DNA of 64,000 nt from Ruegeria sp. SCSIO 43209 (GCF_019904295.1 NZ_CP065359.1:2691001-2755000); one strand, 5' to 3'. Counted from the stretch's first letter, positions 52,095 through 62,483 are shown. Numbers and translations are program-made. Notes: generated by a model from the sequence alone, not told the origin.

Positions 52095-52526
52095 ATGAAC
52101 ATGACGCCGCCGGAGGCCCCTGAGGATGGTAATAACCAGCCGCGGGTGATGCCCCCGGCGGCGTCCGTTTGCGCATCTGAATCATTGACCGTACTGCAGA
52201 ATCGCTCGGACTTTCTGAAAGCCGCGCGGGCCAAACGGCAAGGCACTGCATCGATGATGGTGCAGGCGCGTAAACGTGGCGCTGATGAGGCTGCGGGCAT
52301 TCGCATCGGGTTCACCTGCTCAAAGAAGGTCGGCAATGCCGTCGCCCGCAACCGCGCCAAACGCCGCCTGCGTGAAGCCGCGCGAGCCGTATTAACTATT
52401 CATGGGCATGCGGGCTGGGACTACGTGTTGATCGGCCGCGCCGAGGTTACCGCTGCACGGCCCTTTGATGCGCTGAAAGACGATTTGCGCTATGCGCTGC
52501 GCAAAATTCATGGGGGTGGCAAGTGA
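52095..52526 (+). CDS. rnpA: Ribonuclease P protein component
   Basis: 143 residues from ATG 52095. The family signature is '[20 protein letters not shown]', followed by 'RLREAAR'. With the RNA subunit it removes 5' leaders from tRNA precursors. The start is not certain (ATG 52101 or 52149 are possible); the first ~20 residues are not conserved. Stop overlaps the yidD start (GTGA). Confidence 0.95.
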   Translation: MNMTPPEAPEDGNNQPRVMPPAASVCASESLTVLQNRSDFLKAARAKRQGTASMMVQARKRGADEAAGIRIGFTCSKKVGNAVARNRAKRRLREAARAVLTIHGHAGWDYVLIGRAEVTAARPFDALKDDLRYALRKIHGGGK

Positions 52527-52756
52527 ACATATTTGCCCATCTCCTCGCCCTGCCCGTCCGGGCCTACCGGTTGATCTTCAGCCCCTGGGTCGGATTCAAC
52601 TGCCGCTATCAGCCGACTTGTTCGGCCTATGCGCTGGAAGCGCTTGAAAAACACGGCGCCATCAAGGGCGCATGGCTGGCGGCGCGCCGGATCGGGCGCT
52701 GTCATCCGTGGGGTGGCGACGGTTATGACCCTGTGCCCGAAGACGAACGACCCTGA
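52523..52756 (+). CDS. yidD: Membrane protein insertion efficiency factor YidD
   Basis: 77 residues with the conserved '[21 protein letters not shown]' in its core and '[15 protein letters not shown]'. It assists YidC-dependent insertion at the membrane. The start is GTG 52523 overlapping the rnpA stop, a coupled arrangement. Confidence 0.96.
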   Translation: MNIFAHLLALPVRAYRLIFSPWVGFNCRYQPTCSAYALEALEKHGAIKGAWLAARRIGRCHPWGGDGYDPVPEDERP

Positions 52757-52794
52757 CCCTTGCCCGGCTCACCCAACTGCGATAGGCCCCGCCC

Positions 52795-53679
52795 ATGTTT
52801 GATGAAGCCGACGATATCCATCCGCTTTTTGCCGGTGCGCCTTCAACCACCGAGTTCAAGAAGCTGCGCAAGCGCATCGTGCGCCAGACGCGCGAGGCCA
52901 TTGAGCAGTACGGCATGGTGGACCGCACCGCCGAAGGTAAAACACCCCGCTGGTTGGTCTGCCTATCGGGCGGTAAGGACAGCTATACCCTTCTGGCGGT
53001 GCTCTACGAACTGAAATGGCGCGGTCTGCTGCCCGTGGATCTTCTGGCCTGCAATCTGGATCAGGGGCAACCGGGGTTCCCGGCAACAGTCCTGCCAGAA
53101 TTCCTAGACCGTATGGGGGTGCCACATCGGATTGAGTATCAGGACACCTATTCCGTTGTGATGGACAAAGTTCCGCAGGGCCGCACCTATTGTGCGCTGT
53201 GTTCACGCCTGCGTCGTGGCAACCTCTATCGTATCGCGCGCGAGGAAGGCTGTTCCGCAGTTGTGCTTGGCCATCACCGCGATGACATCCTTGAAACCTT
53301 TTTCATGAACCTGTTCCATGGCGGTCGTCTTGCAACCATGCCACCAAAACTGGTGAATGAAGAAGGTGATCTGTTCGTCTATCGCCCGCTGGCCCATGTG
53401 GCCGAGGCGGATTGCGAGAAATTCGCCAAAGCGATGAACTATCCCATCATACCCTGCGATCTGTGCGGCAGTCAGGACGGGCTGCAGCGCCAACAGGTCA
53501 AGCAGATCCTCGATCAGTGGGAAAAGAACAGCCCCGGCCGGCGGCAAGTGATGTTTCGGGCATTGACCAATGCGCGGCCTTCGCATCTTCTGGACCCAAA
53601 ACTGTTTGATTTCGCAAATCTTTCGATCGATCCGATTCAAAAAGACGAAAATTCAGACGATATTCCCCAGTTACGTTAA
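52795..53679 (+). CDS. ttcA: tRNA 2-thiocytidine biosynthesis protein TtcA
   Basis: 294 residues. PP-loop '[17 protein letters not shown]' activates cytidine-32 of certain tRNAs, and '[13 protein letters not shown]' plus a later 'CDLCGSQDG' supply the Fe-S cysteines. It follows yidD by 38 bases. Confidence 0.95.
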   Translation: MFDEADDIHPLFAGAPSTTEFKKLRKRIVRQTREAIEQYGMVDRTAEGKTPRWLVCLSGGKDSYTLLAVLYELKWRGLLPVDLLACNLDQGQPGFPATVLPEFLDRMGVPHRIEYQDTYSVVMDKVPQGRTYCALCSRLRRGNLYRIAREEGCSAVVLGHHRDDILETFFMNLFHGGRLATMPPKLVNEEGDLFVYRPLAHVAEADCEKFAKAMNYPIIPCDLCGSQDGLQRQQVKQILDQWEKNSPGRRQVMFRALTNARPSHLLDPKLFDFANLSIDPIQKDENSDDIPQLR

Positions 53680-53749
53680 CGCCTGACTCAGATTGATTTC
53701 CTACGGTTGGCTTGCGCGATCCTAGCCCAAGCTGAAGGCCCTAAAACCT

Positions 53750-55291
53750 ATGCGGAAATTCCTCTTTGTCGACCGTTGTTCCGAAACGCTGCGGATATTT
53801 CTCACCGGACCGCAGGTTCTGGCATTTATTCCCGCGGCGTGTTTAGCCGCCTTCTGGTTGGGCGGTGAACGTGCACTTGTTACCACGGCTTTGGGTTTGC
53901 CCCTTGCTTTTGCCGTCATCGGAAATTGGGGAAGCCGTTCTTATACAGCCCGCAGTTCAGGTATGCGCCCCAGCGGCCTGGTTCCCTATGACGTTTTTCA
54001 ATCAGAGTTGGAGGCGTTGAGTGAATCGGTCAGCAAATCAGGTGAGAATGCCGCCTGTATTGCAATTGCTTTGGACGGCTATGCCGAGCTTCAGGATCTG
54101 CACGGTCAGGCTGCCGCCACTCATGTAAAGCAGCAATTCAGTGATCGTATCCTGTCGATCATCCGAAATCAGGACATCTTTTCGCAGATCGATCAGAACC
54201 GGTTTCTCATTGGCCTGCATCCCTCCCCACATCTTGATCTGGAAGCTTGCATTCAAATGTCCGGCCGCATCCAAAGCGCAGTCGAAGAGCCGCTTTTGTT
54301 GAATGGCACAGGAGTTTACCAATCCTGCTCGATCGGGTTCTGCCTGCATTCAGACCTGCGACAGGCCGAGGCTGATGAGTGGATTGGCGCCGCCACCGCT
54401 GCACTGTCCGAGGCGCAAAGAAGCGGTCCCTCGACCATACGCGCCTATTCAACCGCGACCCGTCGGCGATCCCTGGTCCGAGCCAATTTGAGAAAAGAGT
54501 TCGAGGCGGCATTGGACAATGGAGAGATTCGGCCCTGGTTTCAGCCTCAGGTTTCAACGGATAATGGGAACATCACAGGGTTCGAGGCTTTGGCAAGGTG
54601 GGAGCATCCAATAAAAGGTGTTCTCAGCCCGCAGGTATTCCTGCCCTTCGCCGAGCAAGCCGAACTGATGGAGCGGCTAGGTCAAATCATGCGTCACCAT
54701 GCTTTTGAAGCGATGCAAGCTTGGGATCGTGCAGCATGCGTTGTGCCCCGGATCGGTATCAATTTCTCATCCGATGAGTTGCGCAATCCCGGCTTGATCG
54801 ACCGCCTGAAATGGGAGTTGGATCAGTTTGATTTGACACCGGATCGGCTGGCGGTTGAGATTCTGGAAACCGTGTTCTCTCGCAGGCCGGATGACGTGAT
54901 CACCCGGAATGTAACCGGCATGGCTGCGCTTGGATGTTGTATCGACCTGGATGACTTTGGCACCGGACATGCTTCAATCGCCTCTATCAAGCGGTTTGAC
55001 GTCTCGCGGATTAAAATTGATCGGACGTTTGTCACCAAATCCGATCAGGATCCCAGCCAGCAGCAACTGGTCAGCGCCATTCTGACCATGGCTGAACGTC
55101 TGAACCTCGAGACGCTCGCCGAAGGCGTGGAAACGCCCGGCGAGCACGCGCTGATGGCGCAATTGGGCAGTAACCACGTTCAGGGGTTCGGAATTGCAGA
55201 GCCAATGCCATTTGAGCAGACCCTGGATTGGATCGCGGCGCATCGTGCCAAGATCAGGGGTGCATCCAAGATCGGTCGCAAAATGGGATGA
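53750..55291 (+). CDS. Membrane-anchored c-di-GMP phosphodiesterase with degenerate GGDEF
   Basis: 513 residues. Two N-terminal membrane segments (about 15-60), a GGDEF-like domain that lacks the GGDEF signature (the position reads near 'QIDQNRFLIGLH'), and a complete EAL domain from about 250. The EAL catalytic residues look intact: 'GFEALARWEHP', 'GINFSSDEL', 'VEILETVF', 'DLDDFGTGHAS', 'IKIDRTFV' and 'AEGVET'. Predicted to hydrolyse c-di-GMP. It is placed between ttcA and yidC. Confidence 0.9.
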   Translation: MRKFLFVDRCSETLRIFLTGPQVLAFIPAACLAAFWLGGERALVTTALGLPLAFAVIGNWGSRSYTARSSGMRPSGLVPYDVFQSELEALSESVSKSGENAACIAIALDGYAELQDLHGQAAATHVKQQFSDRILSIIRNQDIFSQIDQNRFLIGLHPSPHLDLEACIQMSGRIQSAVEEPLLLNGTGVYQSCSIGFCLHSDLRQAEADEWIGAATAALSEAQRSGPSTIRAYSTATRRRSLVRANLRKEFEAALDNGEIRPWFQPQVSTDNGNITGFEALARWEHPIKGVLSPQVFLPFAEQAELMERLGQIMRHHAFEAMQAWDRAACVVPRIGINFSSDELRNPGLIDRLKWELDQFDLTPDRLAVEILETVFSRRPDDVITRNVTGMAALGCCIDLDDFGTGHASIASIKRFDVSRIKIDRTFVTKSDQDPSQQQLVSAILTMAERLNLETLAEGVETPGEHALMAQLGSNHVQGFGIAEPMPFEQTLDWIAAHRAKIRGASKIGRKMG

Positions 55292-55417
55292 AATCTGCAA
55301 TTACGGTGCGCCAAATCCAGCGCTGGAGCGATTTGATGGGCGATTCCGCTTGACCTTTGGGGCTGCACTCTGTTGAACCCACCGGGTGTGTTTCACTGCT
55401 CAAGGTGGCTGTCCCCG

Positions 55418-57241
55418 ATGGACGATCAGAACAAAAATCTCATCCTTGCAACCGCGCTCAGCTTTCTGGTGATCCTTGTCTGGTTCGTGCTGTTCCCACC
55501 GCCGGAATCAACCACGACGCAGGACGCTGCAGAAATTGCAGCTCTGGAAGGCGACGAGGTGCAAACACCCAGCGCGACCAGCACCGTGGGTGAAGCCACA
55601 GCGACCGCCGAGGAAACACTGCCAGAGGAACAGGCCCCGCGCGTCAACATCGACACCCCCCGTCTGAAAGGCAGCCTGTCCCTGTCCGGCGGGCGGATCG
55701 ATGAGCTGTTTCTGAAAGATTATAAAGTCTCGATCGAAGAAGGCGCGCCTATTGTTGAGCTGCTGTCTCCGGTTGGTTCGGAATCGGCTTATTATGCCCT
55801 TTACGGCTGGGCACCGGGTACAGGAGTTGCAGGTGCGGATGTCCCGGGCCCCAACACGCTCTGGACATTGGAAGAGGGTGAGACGCTTGGCGTAGACAGC
55901 CCCATCACGCTGGCCTGGGACAATGGCAATGGCCTGACTTTCCGCCGCACCATCGCGGTCGACCAGGATTACATGTTCACAGTTACCCAATCGCTTGAAA
56001 ACGCGACCCAATCCGAGGTGGGCATGGCCCCCTATGGCATTCTTGCACGCCACGGTATTGGTGAAGATGGCGACCTTCCGGGCCTGAAAAACTTCTTCAT
56101 CCTGCATGAGGGTGTGATCGGCATGGCTGACGGCACGCTGTCCGAAGTTGACTATGGTGATGTCCGCGATTTTGACATCGACCCGAACGAACGGGCGCAG
56201 GCCGAGGTCTATCAGGTCAAGGAAGATGGCTGGATCGGCTTCACGGATCACTACTGGATGACCACGCTGATCCCAGAGCCGGGCTCGACCTTCAAAGCAG
56301 CCGCAAAATATGACTCGCGCCGCAAAATCTATCAAACCGAAACGGTGCTGCCGACGCTGACCGTAGCGCCGGGTGAGACTGCCGAAGTGACCACACGCCT
56401 GTTCGCTGGTGCCAAGGAATGGGAAGCCATTCGGGAATACCAGGCGGAAGGCGTACAGAAATTCATCGACAGCATCGACTGGGGCTGGTTCTTCTTCCTG
56501 ACCAAGCCGATCTTCTGGCTGCTGCACAACATCAATCTGCTGATCGGCAACATGGGCTGGTCCATCATCGGCCTGACCCTAATCATCAAGGCGATCCTGT
56601 TCCCGCTGGCGTTCAAATCCTACGTTTCGATGGCCAAGATGAAGGAACTGCAGCCCCAGATGGAGGCCTTGAAAGAGGCCGCAGGGGATGACCGCCAGAA
56701 GATGCAGCAAGGCATGATGGAGCTGTACAAGAAGGAAAAGGTTAACCCGGCCGCAGGCTGTTTGCCGATCCTGATGCAGATCCCCATCTTCTTCTCGCTG
56801 TACAAGGTGATTTTTGTCACCATCGAACTGCGTCAAGCCCCATGGTTTGGCCCGTTCCAGGACCTCAGCGCTCCGGATCCGACCTCAATCTTCAACTTCT
56901 TTGGCTGGCTGCCTTGGGCGGCACCGCAGCCTGAAAGCTTCATGGCGCTGATCTTTATCGGTATCCTGCCACTGCTGCTGGGTATCTCGATGTGGCTGCA
57001 GCAGAAACTGAACCCGGCACCGACCGATGCAACACAGGCGATGATCTTTGCCTGGATGCCATGGGTGTTTATGTTCATGCTGGGCGGATTTGCCAGCGGT
57101 TTGGTGGTCTACTGGATCGCGAACAACACGATCACATTTACCCAGCAATACCTGATAATGCGGAGCCAGGGCTATACGCCCGATGTATTCGGCAACATCA
57201 AATCAGGCTTCAAACGCACGCCAAAGACGGACGACAAATGA
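55418..57241 (+). CDS. yidC: Membrane protein insertase YidC
   Basis: 607 residues, the long Gram-negative form: N-terminal membrane anchor 'LILATALSFLVILVWFVLF', a large periplasmic domain (about 40-370) and the conserved five-helix core with 'GWSIIGLTLIIKAILFPLAF' and 'NPAAGCLPILMQIPIFFSLY'. ATG 55418 with AAGGTGG upstream is the family start. The stop overlaps the MOSC gene (ATGA). Confidence 0.97.
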   Translation: MDDQNKNLILATALSFLVILVWFVLFPPPESTTTQDAAEIAALEGDEVQTPSATSTVGEATATAEETLPEEQAPRVNIDTPRLKGSLSLSGGRIDELFLKDYKVSIEEGAPIVELLSPVGSESAYYALYGWAPGTGVAGADVPGPNTLWTLEEGETLGVDSPITLAWDNGNGLTFRRTIAVDQDYMFTVTQSLENATQSEVGMAPYGILARHGIGEDGDLPGLKNFFILHEGVIGMADGTLSEVDYGDVRDFDIDPNERAQAEVYQVKEDGWIGFTDHYWMTTLIPEPGSTFKAAAKYDSRRKIYQTETVLPTLTVAPGETAEVTTRLFAGAKEWEAIREYQAEGVQKFIDSIDWGWFFFLTKPIFWLLHNINLLIGNMGWSIIGLTLIIKAILFPLAFKSYVSMAKMKELQPQMEALKEAAGDDRQKMQQGMMELYKKEKVNPAAGCLPILMQIPIFFSLYKVIFVTIELRQAPWFGPFQDLSAPDPTSIFNFFGWLPWAAPQPESFMALIFIGILPLLLGISMWLQQKLNPAPTDATQAMIFAWMPWVFMFMLGGFASGLVVYWIANNTITFTQQYLIMRSQGYTPDVFGNIKSGFKRTPKTDDK

Positions 57242-57975
57242 GCGGTTCGGTCACCAGCATTTGGCGGCACCCGATCAAAAGTCACGGGCGTGAACGCCTT
57301 GATCGCATTACCATGATCCCCGGGCATACCATGCCCGGGGATCGTGTTTGGGCGGTTGCACATGAGGCGTCGAAAGCGGATGGATCGGAATGGGCACCCT
57401 GCGCCAATTTCAGCCGAGGCGCGAAGGCCCCTCAGTTGATGGCAATCTCGGCGCAGCTGCAAGGCGACTCGGTCACGCTGAGCCATCCCAATCGCCCCGA
57501 TCTAAGCTTTGAGCCCGACGTGCATCAGGATACCTTTCTGGACTGGGTCAAACCGCTGATGCCTGCAGATCGTGCTGCGTCTGCCCGCATTGTCCGCGCC
57601 GCTAATCGCGGCATGACGGACAGCGATTTTCCTTCGATCAGTTTGTGCAATATGTCGTCGCATCGGGCGGTCGAGCAGAAGCTAGGCAGGGATCTTTCTA
57701 TCGCTCGCTGGCGCGGAAATATCTGGTTCGATGGCCTGCCGCTGTGGAATGAGTTCGACTGGATTGGCCGCGACATCCGGATCGGCGAGGCCGTTTTTCA
57801 TGTGCGCGAACGCATCACGCGGTGTTTGGCGACAACCGCCAACCCTGAAACGGGTGAGCGGGATGCCGACACACTGGGTGCGCTGAGCAGCTGGGATCAT
57901 CAGGATTTTGGCGTTTATGCCGAAGTTCTGGAAGGCGGCACCATTCACACCGGTGACGAGGTTCAGGTTCTATGA
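57238..57975 (+). CDS. MOSC-domain protein
   Basis: 245 residues with an N-terminal beta-barrel ('GSVTSIWRHPIKSHGRERLD') and the MOSC domain, with the expected cysteine in 'ERITRCLATTANPETGERD'. MOSC proteins handle molybdenum-cofactor-linked sulfur chemistry. ATGA overlaps on both sides tie it to yidC and engB. A 13-bp perfect hairpin lies inside the gene (57315-57343). Confidence 0.9.
   Translation: MSGSVTSIWRHPIKSHGRERLDRITMIPGHTMPGDRVWAVAHEASKADGSEWAPCANFSRGAKAPQLMAISAQLQGDSVTLSHPNRPDLSFEPDVHQDTFLDWVKPLMPADRAASARIVRAANRGMTDSDFPSISLCNMSSHRAVEQKLGRDLSIARWRGNIWFDGLPLWNEFDWIGRDIRIGEAVFHVRERITRCLATTANPETGERDADTLGALSSWDHQDFGVYAEVLEGGTIHTGDEVQVL
57315..57343. repeat. Perfect 13-bp inverted repeat inside the MOSC gene
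   Basis: Arms GATCCCCGGGCAT and ATGCCCGGGGATC separated by ACC. Encodes 'MIPGHTMPGD'. Its inner CGGGCAT/ATGCCCG stem recurs after argB (59665-59682). Confidence 0.85.
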
Positions 57976-58625
57976 CCACACTTCCCTTTCCACTAGCTGA
58001 AACTCCAGATGAATTCGCAACGGAAACCGGTCGAAAGCTGTTTGCCGGGCCATCCGAATTCGTCAAAGGCGTCGTTGCGATGGATGGCCTGCCTGCGCCC
58101 GATCGGTTGGAGGTATGTTTCGCCGGGCGTTCGAATGTCGGTAAATCCAGCTTGATCAACGCGCTAACGGGCACCAAGGGGTTAGCACGTGCCTCGAACA
58201 CGCCGGGGCGTACACAAGAGATCAACTTTTTCACGCAAGGGCCTGAACTCTATTTGGTCGACCTGCCAGGGTACGGCTATGCGAACGCGCCGGTGAAGGT
58301 CGTGGAAAAATGGCAACGTCTGCTGAAACAGTATCTGAGTGGACGTCAGACCCTGCGCCGTGCCTTCGTCCTGATCGACTCGCGCCATGGGGTGAAACCT
58401 GTGGACGCCGAGATCATGAAGCTGCTGGATACCAGCGCAGTGACCTTTCAGTGCGTTCTGACAAAGGCCGACAAGGTCAAAGCAAAAGACCGGGAAAAAG
58501 TGCTGGACCAGGTGCGCGCCGCGCTTTCGAAACATCCTGCAGCCTTCCCCGAGATCGTGTTGACCTCATCCGAGAAGGGCGACGGCATTCCGACCCTGCG
58601 TTCGATCATTGCGCATCTGGAGTGA
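57972..58625 (+). CDS. engB: Ribosome-biogenesis GTPase EngB (YihA/YsxC)
   Basis: 217 residues. G1 'GRSNVGKSSLINALTG', G2/G3 'TPGRTQEINFF' and 'DLPGYGYANAP', G4 'TKADKVKAK' are complete. Needed for large ribosomal subunit assembly. Start overlaps the MOSC stop (ATGA). Confidence 0.96.
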   Translation: MTTLPFPLAETPDEFATETGRKLFAGPSEFVKGVVAMDGLPAPDRLEVCFAGRSNVGKSSLINALTGTKGLARASNTPGRTQEINFFTQGPELYLVDLPGYGYANAPVKVVEKWQRLLKQYLSGRQTLRRAFVLIDSRHGVKPVDAEIMKLLDTSAVTFQCVLTKADKVKAKDREKVLDQVRAALSKHPAAFPEIVLTSSEKGDGIPTLRSIIAHLE

Positions 58626-58772
58626 CGCTGTTCAGCAATATACAAGTCATGAGCTAAGGAAACCGGGTCGCGCCCATCGGGTACGGCCCGTTCAGATTGG
58701 CTGTTTCCGCGATCCGGTCTTGGCACCATCCTCCAAACGCCCTAACACAGGGTCCCAGAGGGACAATCAGCC

Positions 58773-59636
58773 ATGAAGACACGAGATATGAACCGGGATT
58801 GGATCGCCACCGCCGCCACATTGAACAGCGCCCTGCCCTATCTGCAGCGATACGACGGTGCGATTGTCGTCATCAAGCTAGGTGGCCACGCCATGGGCAG
58901 CGACGAAGCCATGGAAAGCTTTGCGCGCGATGTGGTGCTTATGCGTCAGGTTGGCGTAAACCCGGTCGTCGTGCACGGCGGTGGCCCAATGATCAATGCG
59001 ATGCTCGACAAACTGGATATCCAGTCCGAGTTTGTGGGTGGTAAACGCGTGACGGACAAAGCCACAGTCGAAGTGGTCGAAATGGTCCTGTCGGGCCTTG
59101 TGAACAAGCGGATCGTGCAGGCGATCAATGCGCAGGGTGGCATGGCTGTGGGTCTGTCGGGCAAGGATGCCCATTTGATGATGTGCGAACAGACCGACGC
59201 CTCGCTCGGGTTTGTCGGCACACCGTCCGAGATGAACCCCAAAGTCCTGCATGACCTGTTTGCGCATGATGTTATCCCTGTGATCGCGCCGCTGGGCGCA
59301 GGTCGGAATGGCGAAACCTTCAATGTGAATGGCGACACTGCAGCCGGGGCGATCGCCTCAGCTCTTAAGGCAGACCGCCTGCTGCTGCTGACCGATGTAG
59401 CGGGCGTCAAGAACGCAGCGGGCGATGTCGTGACCGAGCTCAAGGCTGGCCAAATTCGTGAGATGACGCGTGAAGGCACTATTGCGGGTGGGATGATTCC
59501 AAAGACCGAAACTGCGCTGGACGCGCTGCATAATGGCGTTCGGGCGGTCGTTATTCTGGACGGGCGCGCGCCAAATGCGGTGTTGCTCGAACTGTTTACG
59601 GAACACGGTGCCGGATCCTTGATCCGTCCTGATTAA
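58773..59636 (+). CDS. argB: Acetylglutamate kinase
   Basis: 287 residues. '[10 protein letters not shown]' (ATP site), '[13 protein letters not shown]' (substrate site) and '[21 protein letters not shown]' are diagnostic. It phosphorylates N-acetylglutamate in arginine biosynthesis. GAGGGAC precedes ATG 58773. The 147-base gap from engB suggests its own promoter. Confidence 0.97.
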   Translation: MKTRDMNRDWIATAATLNSALPYLQRYDGAIVVIKLGGHAMGSDEAMESFARDVVLMRQVGVNPVVVHGGGPMINAMLDKLDIQSEFVGGKRVTDKATVEVVEMVLSGLVNKRIVQAINAQGGMAVGLSGKDAHLMMCEQTDASLGFVGTPSEMNPKVLHDLFAHDVIPVIAPLGAGRNGETFNVNGDTAAGAIASALKADRLLLLTDVAGVKNAAGDVVTELKAGQIREMTREGTIAGGMIPKTETALDALHNGVRAVVILDGRAPNAVLLELFTEHGAGSLIRPD

Positions 59637-59664
59637 CGCCATAGTGATCTTCAACATCTTGCAC

Positions 59665-59682
59665 CGGGCATTAACATGCCCG
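59665..59682. repeat. Short hairpin after argB
   Basis: CGGGCAT-TAAC-ATGCCCG, perfect 7-bp stem, 28 bases after the argB stop. No T-run follows, so it is not a classical terminator. It covers an ATG at 59676, which argues against that ATG as start of the next gene. Confidence 0.6.
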
Positions 59683-59693
59683 ATTGTGAATGT

Positions 59694-60485
59694 ATGGAGA
59701 ACGAGCCCCTATTTCGCCTAAGCGTGTTTTTGATCCTGTTTGTTGTGTTTGCGGCGGCAGAGACTATTGCGCCAAAACGCTTACGAACCTGTCCGCGAAA
59801 AAATCGGTGGCTAACCAATCTATCAATCACTGTTTTGAACACACTGATGCTCAGGACTATGGCGATTGGGTTGCCCTTATTGGCAGTTGGCGCTGCCATT
59901 GATGCCGGGAAAAATGGATTGGGCGTTTTTAATTGGCTCGCCTGGCCAGGGTGGGTTGAGCTTATTCTATGTGTGCTGATTCTGGACTTTGCAATCTGGC
60001 TACAGCATCTGATTACCCACAAGGTGCCAATCCTTTGGCGGCTACATCGTGTGCATCACGCCGACCGAGACATGGACGTCACTACTGCAGTCCGCTTTCA
60101 CCCTGTTGAAATCGCGTTGTCCATGATCCTGAAAATCGGGCTAATCTATCTGCTCGGCGCCAGCGCCCTGGCTGTGATCCTGTTCGAGATCCTTCTTAAT
60201 GGCACAGCGTTGTTCAATCATTCAAACTTGAAGCTCCCCCTTGCCGTTGACGCTGTTGTACGTAGGATTCTTGTGACACCCGATATGCATCGCGTACATC
60301 ATTCGGTATTCCGAACAGAGCATGACAGCAATTATGGCTTTGCACTGTCTATCTGGGACCGAATGCTGGGGACTTACATTGCACAACCTCGGGACGGGCA
60401 CGAACAAATGAGCGTGGGATTGGAATGGCAGGACGATCGACCAACAAAACTGGGCTGGAGCCTGGCTCTGCCCTTCCGCCGTTGA
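59694..60485 (+). CDS. Sterol desaturase/fatty acid hydroxylase family protein
   Basis: About 263 residues with four or five membrane helices and the di-iron histidine boxes 'HLITH', 'HRVHHAD' and 'HRVHHSVF' plus His residues in 'FHPVE' and 'FNHSN'. Members hydroxylate or desaturate lipids in the membrane. ATG 59694 is chosen because ATG 59676 lies in a hairpin; neither has a strong ribosome-binding site. The last base of its stop is the first base of the next start (TGATG). Confidence 0.88.
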   Translation: MENEPLFRLSVFLILFVVFAAAETIAPKRLRTCPRKNRWLTNLSITVLNTLMLRTMAIGLPLLAVGAAIDAGKNGLGVFNWLAWPGWVELILCVLILDFAIWLQHLITHKVPILWRLHRVHHADRDMDVTTAVRFHPVEIALSMILKIGLIYLLGASALAVILFEILLNGTALFNHSNLKLPLAVDAVVRRILVTPDMHRVHHSVFRTEHDSNYGFALSIWDRMLGTYIAQPRDGHEQMSVGLEWQDDRPTKLGWSLALPFRR

Positions 60486-61138
60486 TGACCTACGCCAATG
60501 TCGAACGAGCAGCCACTCAGGTTGGGCTGATAGTTATGGGTGCACTTCATCCAAGGCCCAGTGAAGCAAAGCAACTTAATGACGGAACCCTAATCCTTCT
60601 GGGGGCTGCGGGGGCATTCTGGCCTGCTCTGAAGGCCTCGGCTGAGTGGCAGGATGGCCAACCCGACCCGGTTGATCGCTGGTCCAGACGGGTGATCGGC
60701 CAGCTTGCGCGGGACATGAGGGGCACCGCCTACTATCCGTTCGGCGACCCACCATACGCACCCTTCATTGACTGGGCACTTAAGTCCGGTCGCACCTTCA
60801 GCAGTCCGGTCGGGGCCCTGGTGCACGATACGGTAGGGATGATGATGTCATTCCGTGGTGCGTTGCATTTTGCGGATGAGTTCTCAATTCCATCCGTTTC
60901 TCAATCGTCACCCTGCACAGAATGCCCCGCGCCATGTGCAACAACCTGTCCGGTTGGGGCATTGAACACCCACAGCTTCTATGACGTAGCAGCCTGTCAT
61001 GATCATCTCGATACCAAGACGGGACACAGCTGCATGAATAAAGGCTGCCTTGCCCGGCTCGCCTGCCCTCTCAGCGCCGGCGCAGAGCGCCAGCCAGAGC
61101 AATCTGCGCATCACATGAAAGCATTTCACCGATCATGA
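60485..61138 (+). CDS. 4Fe-4S ferredoxin-like protein
   Basis: 217 residues. Cysteine-rich segment 'CTECPAPCATTCPVGAL' and further Cys residues in 'HSCMNKGCLARLACP' can hold one or two [4Fe-4S] clusters; the arrangement resembles the C-terminal part of QueG-like proteins, though the N-terminus is not recognised. Overlaps both the desaturase (TGATG) and sixA-like genes (ATGA), so it may pass electrons to one of these or act in an unknown pathway. Confidence 0.75.
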   Translation: MTYANVERAATQVGLIVMGALHPRPSEAKQLNDGTLILLGAAGAFWPALKASAEWQDGQPDPVDRWSRRVIGQLARDMRGTAYYPFGDPPYAPFIDWALKSGRTFSSPVGALVHDTVGMMMSFRGALHFADEFSIPSVSQSSPCTECPAPCATTCPVGALNTHSFYDVAACHDHLDTKTGHSCMNKGCLARLACPLSAGAERQPEQSAHHMKAFHRS

Positions 61139-61632
61139 CCCGCACACTGATCCTAATGCGCCATGCCAAGTCCAGTTGGGGCGATCCCTTTGCCGAAGAT
61201 CACGACCGCCCGTTGAACAATCGAGGACGCAAATCGGCTCCCGCGATTGGGGCGTGGCTGCAAAGCAATGACTGGCTACCGGATGACGTTATCTGCTCAA
61301 GCGCCAAACGCACCCGGGAAACGTGGGACAGGCTGGGGCTGAGCACCCCGGAAATCCGCTTTACCCCCGCCTTGTATCTGACAGGCCCCGATGAGATGTT
61401 CGCCGAATTGGCCACAGCCACCGGCAATACCGTACTAATGCTGGGGCATAATCCCGGCATCGCTGCATTTGCAAATCGGCTGGTACGCAACCAGCCCGAT
61501 CATTCGAGATTCTACGACTATCCGACTTGTGCAACGACTGTAATCCGGTTCGATATCCCCGACTGGAATACACTCGAATGGCATCAGGGTGAGGTTCTGG
61601 GCTTCACGATCCCACGCGAGCTGCTGGAATAG
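61135..61632 (+). CDS. SixA-type histidine phosphatase
   Basis: 165 residues of the short histidine-phosphatase family: 'LILMRHAKSSWGDP' carries the RHx catalytic motif and 'VLMLGHNPGIAAFA' the second catalytic His. SixA proteins dephosphorylate phosphohistidine, for example on phosphotransfer proteins. ATGA overlap with the preceding gene; the last gene of this rightward unit. Confidence 0.9.
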   Translation: MTRTLILMRHAKSSWGDPFAEDHDRPLNNRGRKSAPAIGAWLQSNDWLPDDVICSSAKRTRETWDRLGLSTPEIRFTPALYLTGPDEMFAELATATGNTVLMLGHNPGIAAFANRLVRNQPDHSRFYDYPTCATTVIRFDIPDWNTLEWHQGEVLGFTIPRELLE

Positions 61633-61664
61633 AAAAAGGCGAGGTCGACACCCCGCCTTCTTGG
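61633..61664. terminator. Bidirectional intrinsic terminator
   Basis: Stem AAGGCG-A-GGT with ACC-C-CGCCTT, loop CGAC, between the convergent sixA-like and aapP genes. The minus strand ends in CTTTTTCT, a good tail for terminating the aap operon; the plus strand has a weaker TTGGTTTT. Confidence 0.8.
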
Positions 61665-61679
61665 TTTTCTGATCCGAAT

Positions 61680-62471
61680 TTAGTGTCCCAGAATCTGGCT
61701 GAGGAACAACTTGGTCCGTTCGCTCTGCGGGTTGTTGAAGAACTCTTCCGGTTCGTTCTGCTCCACAATCTGACCGGCATCCATAAAGATCACGCGGTTG
61801 GCGACCTGGCGGGCAAAGCCCATCTCGTGGGTCACACACAGCATGGTCATGCCTTCCTCGGCCAGCTCGATCATGGTGTCGAGCACCTCTTTGATCATCT
61901 CAGGGTCCAGCGCCGAGGTTGGCTCATCGAACAACATGATCCGCGGCATCATGCACAGCGAGCGGGCAATCGCCACACGCTGCTGCTGACCACCCGATAG
62001 CTGACCGGGATACTTGTCGGCCTGCTCAGGGATCTTCACCTTTTCCAGGAAATGCATCGCGCGCTCTTCGGCCTCTTTCTTGGGCGTCTTGCGCACCCAG
62101 ATCGGGGCCAGCGTGCAGTTTTCCAGAATGGTCAGGTGCGGGAACAGGTTGAAGTGCTGGAACACCATGCCAACCTCAGACCGGATCTTGTCGATGTTTT
62201 TCAGGTCATTCGACAGCTCGGTCCCATCCACAATGATCGTGCCCTGCTGGTGTTCCTCCAGCGCGTTCAGGCAGCGGATCAGGGTAGACTTGCCCGACCC
62301 CGACGGCCCCGCGATCACGATCCGCTCGCCTTGATTGACGGTCAGATTGATATCGCGCAGCACGTGGAAGGCCCCGTACCACTTGTTCATATTGGTGATT
62401 TCGATGGCGATTTCGTCGCTCACCTGCATTTTGGAGCGGTCGATTTCGCGTTCAATTGCAAGTTCAGACAT
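61680..62471 (-). CDS. aapP: General L-amino acid ABC transporter ATP-binding protein
   Basis: 263 residues. Walker A '[20 protein letters not shown]', signature '[15 protein letters not shown]', Walker B '[15 protein letters not shown]' and H-loop '[13 protein letters not shown]' match polar amino-acid importers. Powers the AapQ/AapM channel; last gene of the operon, 12 bases after aapM. Confidence 0.95.
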   Translation of the reverse strand: MSELAIEREIDRSKMQVSDEIAIEITNMNKWYGAFHVLRDINLTVNQGERIVIAGPSGSGKSTLIRCLNALEEHQQGTIIVDGTELSNDLKNIDKIRSEVGMVFQHFNLFPHLTILENCTLAPIWVRKTPKKEAEERAMHFLEKVKIPEQADKYPGQLSGGQQQRVAIARSLCMMPRIMLFDEPTSALDPEMIKEVLDTMIELAEEGMTMLCVTHEMGFARQVANRVIFMDAGQIVEQNEPEEFFNNPQSERTKLFLSQILGH

Positions 62472-62483
62472 GTGTTGAACTCC

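Noticed and set aside
55508..56527. 339-codon minus-strand frame
   Set aside because: Antisense to yidC; no recognisable protein features.
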